Source: Emiliania huxleyi CCMP1516 (taxonomy: Eukaryota; Haptophyta; Isochrysidales; Noelaerhabdaceae). Taken from it: a stretch of 40,397 nt of DNA. Position 1 is the stretch's first letter. Every line of letters starts with the position of its first letter. Both the position numbers and the translations under genes were made by a program. Positions 29,410-39,049 of the stretch are shown here, in pieces. The notes beneath the pieces were generated by a model. That model was not told the origin of the DNA and searched no databases. It saw only the letters and a program-made list of their open reading frames with translations. The stretch covers positions 302,040 through 342,436 of the forward strand of contig NW_005195017.1 of the NCBI RefSeq assembly GCF_000372725.1, read 5' to 3'.

Positions 29410-31235
29410 TCAAACTAGCAGGAGCGAGGGATCGCGAGATGCAGCGCGGCAGTCCCATCGCGAGGGCATCGCCTGCAGCTTGCGCGTCGTCGACTCCTCG
29501 CCAAGCTCATCCAGCCGAGCGCTGTATGTGGACGCCGTGATGAGATGCCTCCGGGCGACCGGGTGGGCAAGATAGAGCTGCGCAGAGTAGAAGAGCGCCA
29601 CGCCGAGTGCCACCAACGCGAGGCCAGCGAGCTCGCACCCGCTCGTCGGCAGCTCGTGGAGAAGGATGGCGGAGCCGAGACAAGTGGCGACTAGGCGCAG
29701 ACCGCTGGCGGCCGAGTGCCGAATTGTTCCGAGAGTGCGGTTGACCATGATTTGCAGGTAGTTGGCAGTTAGGTAGACACCCCAGGCCAGGCCAAAGAAG
29801 CTGGCCACACCGCCCGGCGAAAGGGCAAGGATGGCATGGAGAGACTTGCGGTCCCGCAGAGCAACAGAGAGCATCGACGGCAGCGCGCTCACCGAGAACT
29901 GCGCGAGCATGAGCTCGGAGCTACTGAGCAGCCCCTCGCTCAGTCTGTGGCTCAGCCTGACTGCGGTGGCCATCAGCACAGAAGCGCTCTGCAGGCCCAT
30001 CCCGGCGAGGTCGAGCGAGGTGAAGGCGCCGTGACTAGCGAGGGCACCCTGCCCAAGCACGACCAGGCCAGTCCCGCTAAGCGTCAGGAGCAGGGTTGGG
30101 AAGAGCAGCGGCGGAAATTCTTCCTTGAGCACCAGCCGCGCCGCGACTGCGGTACAAAAGGGCGACAGCATCCCCACCATCTCAACGTTGTATGCGAGGG
30201 TCATTGTCGCAGATTGCAGGGTCGAGAGCATGCGGCCAAGCTGCAGCAGACCGTAGACGACAAAGGCCAGCATCCGCGCCCGCGGTCGGCCTCCTGCTCC
30301 CAGACTGCAGGGTCGGCTCTCCAGCAGAGCGCTGCCGGGAGCAGGATCACGGCGTTAAGCGTCGCGACGCAGCCGAGGATGGCGACGCTCGAGGGCGAAC
30401 CGCTCTCGAAGCGCTCGCGCGTTGTGATGTACCGCTGAAAGACGCCGCCAAGCCCTGCAAGAAGCGCGGACAGGATTGACATTGACCACAGGACACCCAA
30501 CGACAAGGGTCGCCTATTGCCCTCCTTCGCAGGGGCTGCCTGACTCGCGTCATGCGGGTGCAACGCGTCTGCGGCCAAAGTCCAGAGGGAATCCACGGTG
30601 GCGTGCATGTCTTTGGCCAGCGGCAGCGCTGCGAATTGCAGGACGCGCTGGACTGTGGAGGAGGCGAGCGTTGTCAAGAGAGGATGTGCCGAGCGGAGGG
30701 TCGAGTGATGGAGCAGGAGCAGCATGCGCTTCGTGCTAAGGTGTGCGCAGAGGCCCGGCAGAATGGCATCGTCCGGTACGGCCTTCTTATCATGCTTCTT
30801 GCCGATCTTGACGCACGCCACGAGGCTCAGCTGCGCGTCGAGCTGCAGCGCCTGCAACAAGCAATAGGTGGGGAATACTTGTCTATGTCTGATTGCCCAT
30901 AGCCTCTGCGAGAACTATTTGCCTCCTTGTGGGAGCGTGTGCTCGCTCGCCTGCAACTCGCCACAGAGGAACTCGTCCCCACGCGTGCGATCCGGACGAC
31001 GCAGCCTGACACCTTTGTGCGTCGCAGCGTCCTCGGCGATGACGAGCTTCACTCTCGAAAGCAGCTTGAGCTCTCGCGCGGCCAGACTTTGGTCCACACG
31101 AGCAACGTCTGCCCAGAGCCGATCCCTCCACTCGGGGCGACTGGTGCCATCCTTGAGGGCCTTCTTGAGCGACTTATAGTCGATATAGTCGGAGCCTGCG
31201 CTTTGGGTCTGGCTGAGGAACTTGCCGTACTTCAT
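29410..31235 (-). CDS. SPX domain joined to DMT (EamA/nucleotide-sugar-transporter-like) membrane protein
   Basis: Exon 1 31235-30951 encodes MKYGKFLSQTQS, DYIDYKSLKKALKDG and ARELKLLSRVKLVIAED. A GC-AG intron (30852-30950, phase 0) leads to LDAQLSLVACVKIGKKHDKK, the basic K-x-x-K-K-x-D-K end of SPX domains, which bind inositol pyrophosphates and report phosphate status. The same exon continues into membrane helices: LGVLWSMSILSALLAGLGGV, VAILGCVATLNAVILLPAAL, then MLAFVVYGLLQLGRML, FCTAVAARLVLKEEFPPLLF and LLTLSGTGLVVLGQG, a drug/metabolite-transporter fold with the A..R...E signature. The frame changes at about 30270-30330 with no fitting intron, so either the copy has an indel or the assembly does. 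Length would be about 575 aa. I infer phosphate-regulated transport of a sugar phosphate or nucleotide sugar, substrate unknown. A 16-codon upstream in-frame Met (31283) is less SPX-like. Confidence 0.65.
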
Positions 31236-31329
31236 CGCACCGAGCGAACCACCAGCAGATGCAAGCCCGATGTCACGGAGCACGACATCTGTAAAAGGAT
31301 GGTAGAGTATAGGAGGGGCGAGAATGAAA

Positions 31330-31640
31330 TAAAGAATCTTACAAGAAAATTCCCTCGCACAAGGGACTGGCGCGCACTGGCACTAACACAGGTACACCAC
31401 GAAATATAAAGAATTTTGTACAACATCTCACTCGCACAACACTGGGCACGGGACTGGCGCGCACTGGCACTAACACAGGTACACCACGGGAGCCGCCTAA
31501 GCGACTCCCGCGACGGCGAAATAGAGAGAATTTTACCCCGGCAACAAAACTCCCGCGACACTGCTCACTGCGCACGGGACTGGCGCGCACTGGCACTAAC
31601 TCTAACACAACACACAGGTACATACATGAAATGAAGAACT
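31330..31640. repeat. Dispersed repeat cluster (three partial copies)
   Basis: GGGACTGGCGCGCACTGGCA occurs at about 31363, 31450 and 31576; the middle copy matches 20175-20240 over about 75 bp. The cluster lies just upstream of the SPX-DMT start, so it may affect its promoter. Confidence 0.8.
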
Positions 31641-32476
31641 CGAGCACTCCAAGGAAACAAAATCAAAACTGCGAGACTCTTGAAACACGCTGGTGAATGC
31701 GGGCACGCACTCTCTCTGGCGATACTAGAGATCGGAGATCGTCGTGGGGGGTAGCTTACAGGCCGAGCGCGCTGGCGGCGCCTGCTCGCCCGCGCTGGCG
31801 GCGCTCGCCCGCGCTGCGCTCGCCCGCTCGCCCGCGCTGGCACGTCCACCACACACCCACTGTGACGGTCCGGCCCCGGCGGGGTGCGACTACGTCCGAC
31901 CCCAGGCTGGGACGCCGCTCCAGGTGCTGATCGCCCACTGAGACTCGGTCGCCATCGGGGACACACACGGCTAAATATCAATTCATGGCGGGCCGCCTAG
32001 GTGCTAGGTAGGCCCTGGGGTCGGATTCAGAATCGGTTTCCGCGCAGAGCGCGGGCTTCGCTTTCAGGGGCGGTCGGTGCGGGCCTCCTTCTTTCATGGG
32101 TCCGCTCGGCGTGTGAGGAACTGCTGTGAGCTCACGCACAGAAACAATCACCAACCAATCAGCAGCTGAACGACCGTGGTGTAGCGCTAATCGCCAAGGC
32201 GCTACATGTATCCGCGGTCTTCGACGCTCGCCTCCCTATCCACGAACAGTGCAAAACAAACAGTGTCTCGCGCCTTGAAGAGTCTGCTTTTTACCCATCT
32301 CCTATCCGTTTTATTTATTTATTGAGCTTAGCCTTCGATGTTATTTTATTTATTTGAAGAGGTCTGCGAAACGTCAACAGGTGCCCGTGACCTCGGCGCT
32401 TCCGAGCATCGCTTTGAGGGACACGCCCGTCGCGCCCCGAAGCTAGCCCGAAGCGCCCCGCTGCCCGTGCCTTGCA
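31641..32476. other. Intergenic, 5' of carboxypeptidase
   Basis: CGCCCGCGCTGG words repeat at about 31765-31850. No coding sequence is supported. An AT-rich TTTTATTTATTTATTG stretch at 32309-32355 lies about 130 bp before the S10 start codon. Confidence 0.5.
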
Positions 32477-34794
32477 ATGGCCGCTCCGAGAGCGTCGAAC
32501 AACGGAAAGCCGCTCGCGGACCCGCTCCTCGACGGCTCGCAGCAGCCCGCCAGGCGGCGCGACCGCTTCCCCGTGCTCTCGGCGGCGGCGGCCGTGCTCG
32601 CTATCGGCGGCTGCTGGCTCTGGCTCCGCTCATCACCCTATTCGGGTCAGATGCACGTCGACGGGCGCCCTCCGGTCGACCCGCAGAACCCGCCCGTCCG
32701 CATGCCCGTCTCGCTGCCCGGTGCGACCTGCCAGCCTCCCCGCCTCTCTCGCCGCATGTCAGCACCCCAAGCCTCGCCCCACCACCCACTGGGCAGGGGT
32801 CCCCACCACCGCCCCGTACGAGTACTACTCTGGCTTCCTCGACGCCGGCACGCCACCGTCTGGCCGCGGCAAGATGTTTTTTCACTACATCTGCGCAATG
32901 GCGCCGGGCTGGAGGGAGAAGCCGCTCGCCTTGTGGTATAATGGAGGGCCGGGGGCGCCCTCGACGTACGGCCTCTTCCAGGAGTTCGGCCCCTTCCTCC
33001 TCACCGCCGCCTCATACTCCACCCCCGCCTACCGCGCCACCGGCGTGCCCACGCCGCGCTTCAACCCGTGGACGTGGGCCAACCTGACCTCGCTCTGCGA
33101 GATAGACTCACCGGCGCCGATGGGCGCATCATACTGCACCGAGGGAAACGGCACCGCGGACAGCGTCGGCGGGCCGGCGGGCGACCCCTACTCGTGCGGG
33201 CCGTGGACCGACCACTCGACGGCGGCCGCCAACCACAAGGCCCACGCCGCCTTTTTCCGCGACGCCTTTCCCGAGTTTGAGGCGTCGCAGCAGCCGGTGA
33301 CGCTTGTGGGCGAGTCGTATGCGGGCGTGTACGTCCCCCTGTTTGCCGACGCGTGGCTCGCCGATCCGATCGTCGGCCCGAAGGGCAAGGAGATCAACTT
33401 TTACGGCTTTGCGGTGGGCGACGGCTTCCCGGCGTGCATCCCTCAGCCAGGCAAGCCGGTGGACTGGTGCGTCAATCTGGAGAACGTCGAGTTCTTTCGC
33501 TACCCCAATGCGCTGCCCGGGCCGCACTGGGACGTCGAGTTCTTCCACGGGTGCGGAACCCAGCCGAGATGTAGCCTGGAGACAGTCGCCCTTTGGGCCG
33601 CAAGCCGCACGCCCGCGACCCACGACCGCAGGCACTCGCAAATGTCGGAGGAGCTGTACCGCCGCATCAAGGCCGGCTGCACGGCGGGCGAGCTCCTGGG
33701 CAAGGCGGCGCCGCTCCCGCCCGGAGACCGCTGCCGCGGGCTCCTCGAGGAGATGGCGCGCGAGGTGGGCGCCTTCCACGCGCGGGCTGCGCCGTTGCAG
33801 AGCTGCCTCTCCTCACCTGCCGCCGCCGTGCCGCCGCCGTGCCAGGTGGGCTTCTTCCACGCGTACAACCTTTTCGAGGCGTGCCCCGTCGAGGAGGACT
33901 CGGGCAGCGTGGTGCTGCAGGCGACGCGGCGCATGATCTCCGGCTCGAGCGCTTCCAGGCGCCGCCGAGATGAGAGGCCAAACAGTCACCACCGCGATGC
34001 AGCCGTGAGCTGCCCCCTTGGCCACAGGCGGCGGCAGCACGTCGTGTCTGTTCCGGTGCTGCCCACCCCCGGGGACGGCGACACGGGCCTGGGCGCGCCG
34101 TGCCTTGGCTCCGCCATGGGCGACTACTTCAAGCTCGGCATCACCAAGCGCGCGCTCGGCATCCCGGCCGATAACAACTTCATCGCGCTGGACAATGGTG
34201 AGCGAGCGAGCTGCGCCGGCGGCCACAGCGCGCTCTCACACAGCGCAAACTGCGAGTAGGCAAGGGGATGAACTACACGACGGACGCGGGCTTTGTGGGG
34301 CACGTGTACAAGCGCGCAATCGGCGCCGGCAAGCGTGTCCTCATCTACGAGGGCGACTCGGACGCGTGCGGGCTGCAGACCGCGCCGATCGAGGACATCT
34401 GGGCCCCCTTCCTCAGCAACGGAACCGGCGAGGCCGACCAGTGGACGCCGGTCGGGCCGCTCAACACCTCGGCCTCGGCGCCACTCCGCCTGCCGCGCAC
34501 GCAGCCGTGGCGCCCGTTTGGCCTCGAGCCGAGCGGCCGCAAGGCGCGCACGGCGGAGCGGCGCGGACCTGTCGCGTCTGCCGGGTGGACCGTCCGCCCG
34601 TTTGTAAACAGGTGCACGGCGGCTTCTCGATGGCGTGGAACGACGGGCAGGTCACCTTCGTCTCCATCCGCGGCGCCGGCCACCTCGCGCCACTCTACCG
34701 GCCGGCCGCCTCCTTCACGATGATGCGCGCCTTCCTCGCCGCCGAGCCGCTGCCGCCACCCTTCTACAAGTACCCCGAGAACAGCGCGCTGTGA
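32477..34794 (+). CDS. Serine carboxypeptidase, family S10
   Basis: Seven exons: 32477-32720, 32797-33550, 33632-33764, 33846-33928, 34028-34197, 34260-34543, 34612-34794; 1851 nt, 616 aa. N-terminus MAAPRASNNGKPL with a signal anchor (VLSAAAAVLAIGGCWLWL), so the protein enters the secretory or vacuolar route. Catalytic features are all present: WYNGGPGAPS (oxyanion region), GESYAGVYVP (nucleophile Ser), IYEGDSDACG (Asp) and RGAGHLAPLYRP (His). S10 enzymes remove C-terminal residues at acid pH; some act as acyltransferases. FFHG plus HSQMSEELYRRI joins across intron 2, and MAREV joins GFFHAYNLFEACP across intron 3. Intron 3 begins with an 18-nt near-copy of the next exon; introns 4 and 6 use GC donors. 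Introns 2, 3 and 4 are multiples of three and stop-free. Exact phase closure and the intact triad make this the best-supported gene here. Confidence 0.9.
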
Positions 34795-35250
34795 GGCGCC
34801 GAGGGAGCAATGGAGAAGCGTCGCCCCTACTGCCTCCGCAAATCTGTCGCCAGTTCCTTCTGAGAGAGGGAAGGCTGAGGGCCGCGTCGCTGCGCAGCGG
34901 AACAAGAGGGCGCGCAGAAGCAGCGAGGCGGGAGCGGAGGGGCGTGCGCAAGACAAGACAGCGACGATGCGAGGTTGCGCGGCGCGCAAAACGGTTGCGG
35001 CCCGTTGCGCGTGACCGACTTATTCTCCATGCATCTCTCCACCTCGGTCGGCGCTTGATGTCCCATGTACACTTGATCCCATGTCGCATGTGCCGTGTGC
35101 CGGAGGCGGTGACGCATGACGCATGTGAGGTGCCTCTGCAGACTGCACTTCTCTTGCATACGATAGTTTACATGCACTTCTCTCTCCTTTGCCCTTTCTT
35201 AAAAGAAAATTGCAAACGTGCGCCAGCGTGTACGCATGCGCTGTCGAGTG

Positions 35251-36103
35251 TCAACCCCGCGGGCAAGCCCGGACTCGTGAGTTCTCAGTTCTCGTGTCAC
35301 CTCGCGCCGGGCCAAACGCCTCGACCGACGCCGGCCCGCCGTTGGGCGTGCCGCCACCGACAATCGCGCGGCGCAGGGTTGGGGCCAGGTTGAGCGCATC
35401 CGGCAGTGCGGGAGGCCTGTGAGGCGTGTGTGCCGAGTTCAGTTGCATTGCAGAGAGGGAGATTGCGCCGCAACACCGTGCATGGGCAGGCGAGCACGGA
35501 GAGAGGAGGAGTGCACACCACACGCGACCCGGCGCTGGAGCGTGACCACCGCGCGCGCCACAGGCCGAGACGAGGGCAGGTGTGTGTGCAGCATCTGACC
35601 GCGGGCGGGCCTGTCCTCGCCGTAGACCACGCCTTGCGGGCTCTGGCCGGGCAGAAAGCGCTTCGGGTCGTATGCGCTGGCCCAGCCAACCTGAGCGGGT
35701 GGGAAGGGCACGATGCGCCGGCGCCCCAGCGTAGAGGCGTCGTGCACCCCTCTTTTTGGTTCTTTTGAAAGGGCACGATGTGACGCGGGGAGGGCGGAAG
35801 ATGGGGCGAGGCATCGGAGGGCAGCGGCGCCTCGGCGGCGTCGTTCGAGATGCTTCCAGAGAGACCGTCTCTCCGGTCGGGCTGGTCGCAGTATTCGGCG
35901 CACGAGTCGAGACAGTAGCGGCCGCTCTTCGGCGCCACGCGGAAGCAGTTCGACTGGCAGTCCTGAAGGCAGTCGACGGCGGCAGAGCTGCGCAGCGGCG
36001 CGAGAGGCGCGGCGACAGCGGCGAAAAGCACGCCGCGGCGCGACACGGGCCACTGAGAGGCGACGCCCGAGGCCGCGGAGGTCGCGAAGGCTGCGGCAAG
36101 CAT
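35251..36103 (-). CDS. Plastid (Tat-type) Cys-rich protein of unknown function
   Basis: Met 36103 starts MLAAAFATSAASG, followed by PVSRRGVLFAAVAAPLAPLR, a twin-Arg plus hydrophobic segment with AxA-like end, typical of lumenal transit through the Tat route. The mature part reads DCLQDCQSNCFRVAPKSG, YCLDSCAEYCDQPDRRDGLS and GSISND, a Cys pattern with the DGLSGS motif that I associate with uncharacterised plant and algal chloroplast proteins. A second block (VGWASAYDPKRFLPGQSPQG) begins at 35690 after an acceptor; a last exon from about 35427 gives ALPDALNLAPTLRRAIVGGG and ends at 35251. Intron 1 donor is ambiguous: GC at 35830, or GT at about 35776. Intron 2 starts after EDRPA. Confidence 0.6.
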
Positions 36104-36295
36104 GCAAGAGGAGGCGCCTCGGAGGCGCCTCGGGCCTCGGGCTTCTTCGGGCCTCGGTCCGGCGACGGAGAGGGCTGTGGTGCAGGCCGGCGAAGGAAGA
36201 AAAGAGAAAGGGCGCGGTCCGGGTTTTGCGAGGTCGTCAGGCTCGCCGCGGCGTCGGAGGACGCCGCCGTCGCCTAGACTCCCCTGCGTCACTAC

Positions 36296-36688
36296 GTGCC
36301 TCCCCGTCTTTGTAGCCTGGCGTTTGTGCCCCGTTTGTGCCGCGTCCGTGGTCAACGGGCGTTCGACCACACCACCGGCCAAGGCTACGTCAAGTCACAG
36401 CGTGGCCACTACCATGATGGGATCTTCACCAAACGCAACAAGTTCAACCTGCTTCTCCACGAGACATTCGGCGGCGGCTTCTCGCCGCCAGCAGTTGCAA
36501 AGATCAACCGCCTTGCGCGCAAGGCTCAACGCTCGGGCGTTGACCGCACCGCGTACCCTCCCCACTCCCGCCTCTCATTTGTGTCACACCACGCGGAACG
36601 CATCTCCATCGCTTCGGTGAAGGGGGTGAACCGTGCCATCCTCGATCGCCGTGCAAAGCTCGCTTCCGAGCTCTCACGCCGCGCGTAG
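36296..36688 (+). CDS. Possible transposable-element ORF remnant
   Basis: A 130-codon open stretch containing GYVKSQRGHYHDGIFTKRNK, FNLLLHETFGGGFSPPAVAK and SHHAERISIASVKGVNRAI. I associate the LLLHE.FGG.SPPA plus HH...IS pattern with tails of repetitive-element ORFs in protist genomes, but I cannot name the family with certainty. No reverse-transcriptase or integrase motif is visible next to it. The annotated start is simply the first Met; the recognisable part starts about 25 codons later. Confidence 0.35.
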   Translation: MPPRLCSLAFVPRLCRVRGQRAFDHTTGQGYVKSQRGHYHDGIFTKRNKFNLLLHETFGGGFSPPAVAKINRLARKAQRSGVDRTAYPPHSRLSFVSHHAERISIASVKGVNRAILDRRAKLASELSRRA

Positions 36689-36689
36689 G

Positions 36690-37827
36690 GCCCTTAGGGG
36701 CCTAGAGAACACCTACCCCTCTCTCTTTTTTCTCCGCGTCCCGTGCGCCCGAGTTCATTTTATACAACAAGATGGCATCACGCTCGCACCTGCCGACCGC
36801 CGCCACGGCGGCGAGACGCCTTCTCCGCCACCGCGGCGCCGGCCACAGGCCAGCGCTAGGCAGCTGCCGGCCACACTGGGCCGGATTTGCCGGTAACCGT
36901 CGCCGCACACTCCTACGTCCACGCCGCTGTGACGTCTGGCGACGAGGCGCCGGCCGCCAAGCTTCATCGCCAAGGTGGTCGCTCGCTGGTCCTCTCGGCT
37001 CGGCCACGCATCGGCCCAGCTCACACGAGCTCCAGACAGCCACCAGTCGCCACGCGCAAAGCGTACGGGTCGCCGGCTCCCTGTTGTGCTCTCACGCTGG
37101 CCGGCGTAAAACTGTACTGGCAGTTGTCATGCCGTACCCGTCGCGTTTCGAAAGGGAGCCCTCAGTCGACGCCTCTACACGCACCGCGCCACCGCTCTCC
37201 ACAACTGCTACCGTGGACATCAAGCTCCTCGACTCGATCTGCGGCTACGACGGCGCTCTAGCTGCTGGCTCTCGCGGGTGTCTGGCGACCCGCTCAGGCT
37301 TGCGAAACGACGGGCACCGGGTGGAGCGGCGGCGGCGGCGGCAGCGGCACGCGCGGGCGGACGGATTCGGACGGGGCGGAGCAGCGACCGCCTGGGCGGC
37401 CGCTGCTCTGTCTGCCAGAGCGCGCCGTCTGCGCAGCTCAAGCGCCGTCAGGTGCAGGGAAGCGTGGCGGCGCGGGGACGCGCGGCGGCGGTGGCGAGCA
37501 GGCGAGCGGCCCGCGCGCGGCGAGGCGGACAGGTGATCGGCAGGCGGGTGATGGGCCGCAGAGTGACCGCGCCCAGCGATCGGAGACGAGTCGATCGTCG
37601 CTCGGCCGCACCTGACCTCGAAGGCGTGCGGAGCGCTACTGTTGGTGTCGGTGGGCGGCCGTCATGTGGCGAGGAGGGAGGACGACAAGTGCGCGTCGTA
37701 CGGGTCGCTCTTCATCGGCCAGTCGAGCGGCACTCAAGTCGAGACCGACGCAACATGACGGGTTTTGACCCGGTACTTCGAACGCCCCTGAAATCTGCTC
37801 TGCCGCCAAAGCTTGTGACGAGCACTT
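36690..37827. other. No confident gene
   Basis: GC-rich sequence with several overlapping open frames but no domain, no consistent frame and no splice pattern I trust. Confidence 0.5.
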
Positions 37828-38007
<180 letters not shown>

Positions 38008-39049
38008 TGAGCACTTGAGCACTGGATAGGGTCGATTCCGCATGGTACGGGACCCCTCGATCGTCTCGCCCTCCCTCACTGGTGTGTTCATTGGGGGGGG
38101 TCATAACAAACACGGTACAGGATCGAGGTGCACGCTGGTACGCTGCCAGAGCAGTGCCGCCCCCCCTCTCTCCGAAGGCGATGGCGGTGTGACCGATCGA
38201 GCTACAAGAGGAGCTTGTTCAGCAGGATGACGAGGTTTGCCAAGAAAAAACCCCTGACGGGAAAAGGGGGCTAACTGGGCGGCCAAATTGACACCTCGCG
38301 GGACTACTTATGTTTTCGTAAACGTAGTCGTGGCCCCCCGCTACGTCGCACGCGACCGGGTAGGGGAGCTAAAATCTCTCTCTCTCTCTCTAAGATCTCC
38401 CCTCGATCGAGCTACGGAATACTTTTGTTGGATAGGGGTGGGATTCTCCTTCGCCATTCGGGCTCGGGCTGTGGCGTTTACCTCCACACAAGGAAGCGCC
38501 ATTCACCGCACAACTGTGAACGGTGACTCGAAGATCTTCCGTGAACGTCTACGCGGAAGAGCGAGTCGTAAGGCAAAGCCAGCACTTTCCTCGTCCGCTC
38601 GCGCTTGCCGCGCCGCATTGCGCCCGACTATGCAGCCGCGAGCTGCACACCTAGACCCCCGCGACGCCTATTGCTCACGGAACCCGCCGCCCCCTCACCA
38701 CCCCTACCATGCGATGCGCCCTCGCTCGCGGCGCGAGCGGCTGCACCCCCCTCGGCCTCGCACCGCCTGCCTACTCCCGCTCGCAGGTACAGCCGCTGCC
38801 ATCGAGGAGGCCGCGAGACGCGTCCGCTGCTGCCCATTCCACACCCTTGTCCCGCGCGAACCCGTCCGACCGCCCTCCCTCTCTTACGCGGGTACTCGCA
38901 CCGCCTGCTCGCATCTCTGCTACATCTAGAGAGTGCCAAGACTCTGTGTCCGCAGCCGCGAGGGCCACTCGAGCGCTGGCCTGCACCTCCCATCGGGGAC
39001 ACCACCTTCAACCGCTTCTTGACTCTCTGCAGGAATTCATTCGATCAAC
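38008..39049. other. Intergenic, likely 5' region of the next gene
   Basis: Starts with TTGAGCACTTGAGCACTGG and ATAGGGTCGAT, shared with 15308-15334. A CT run lies at 38375-38392. No coding sequence is supported before the ATG at 39050. Confidence 0.5.
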
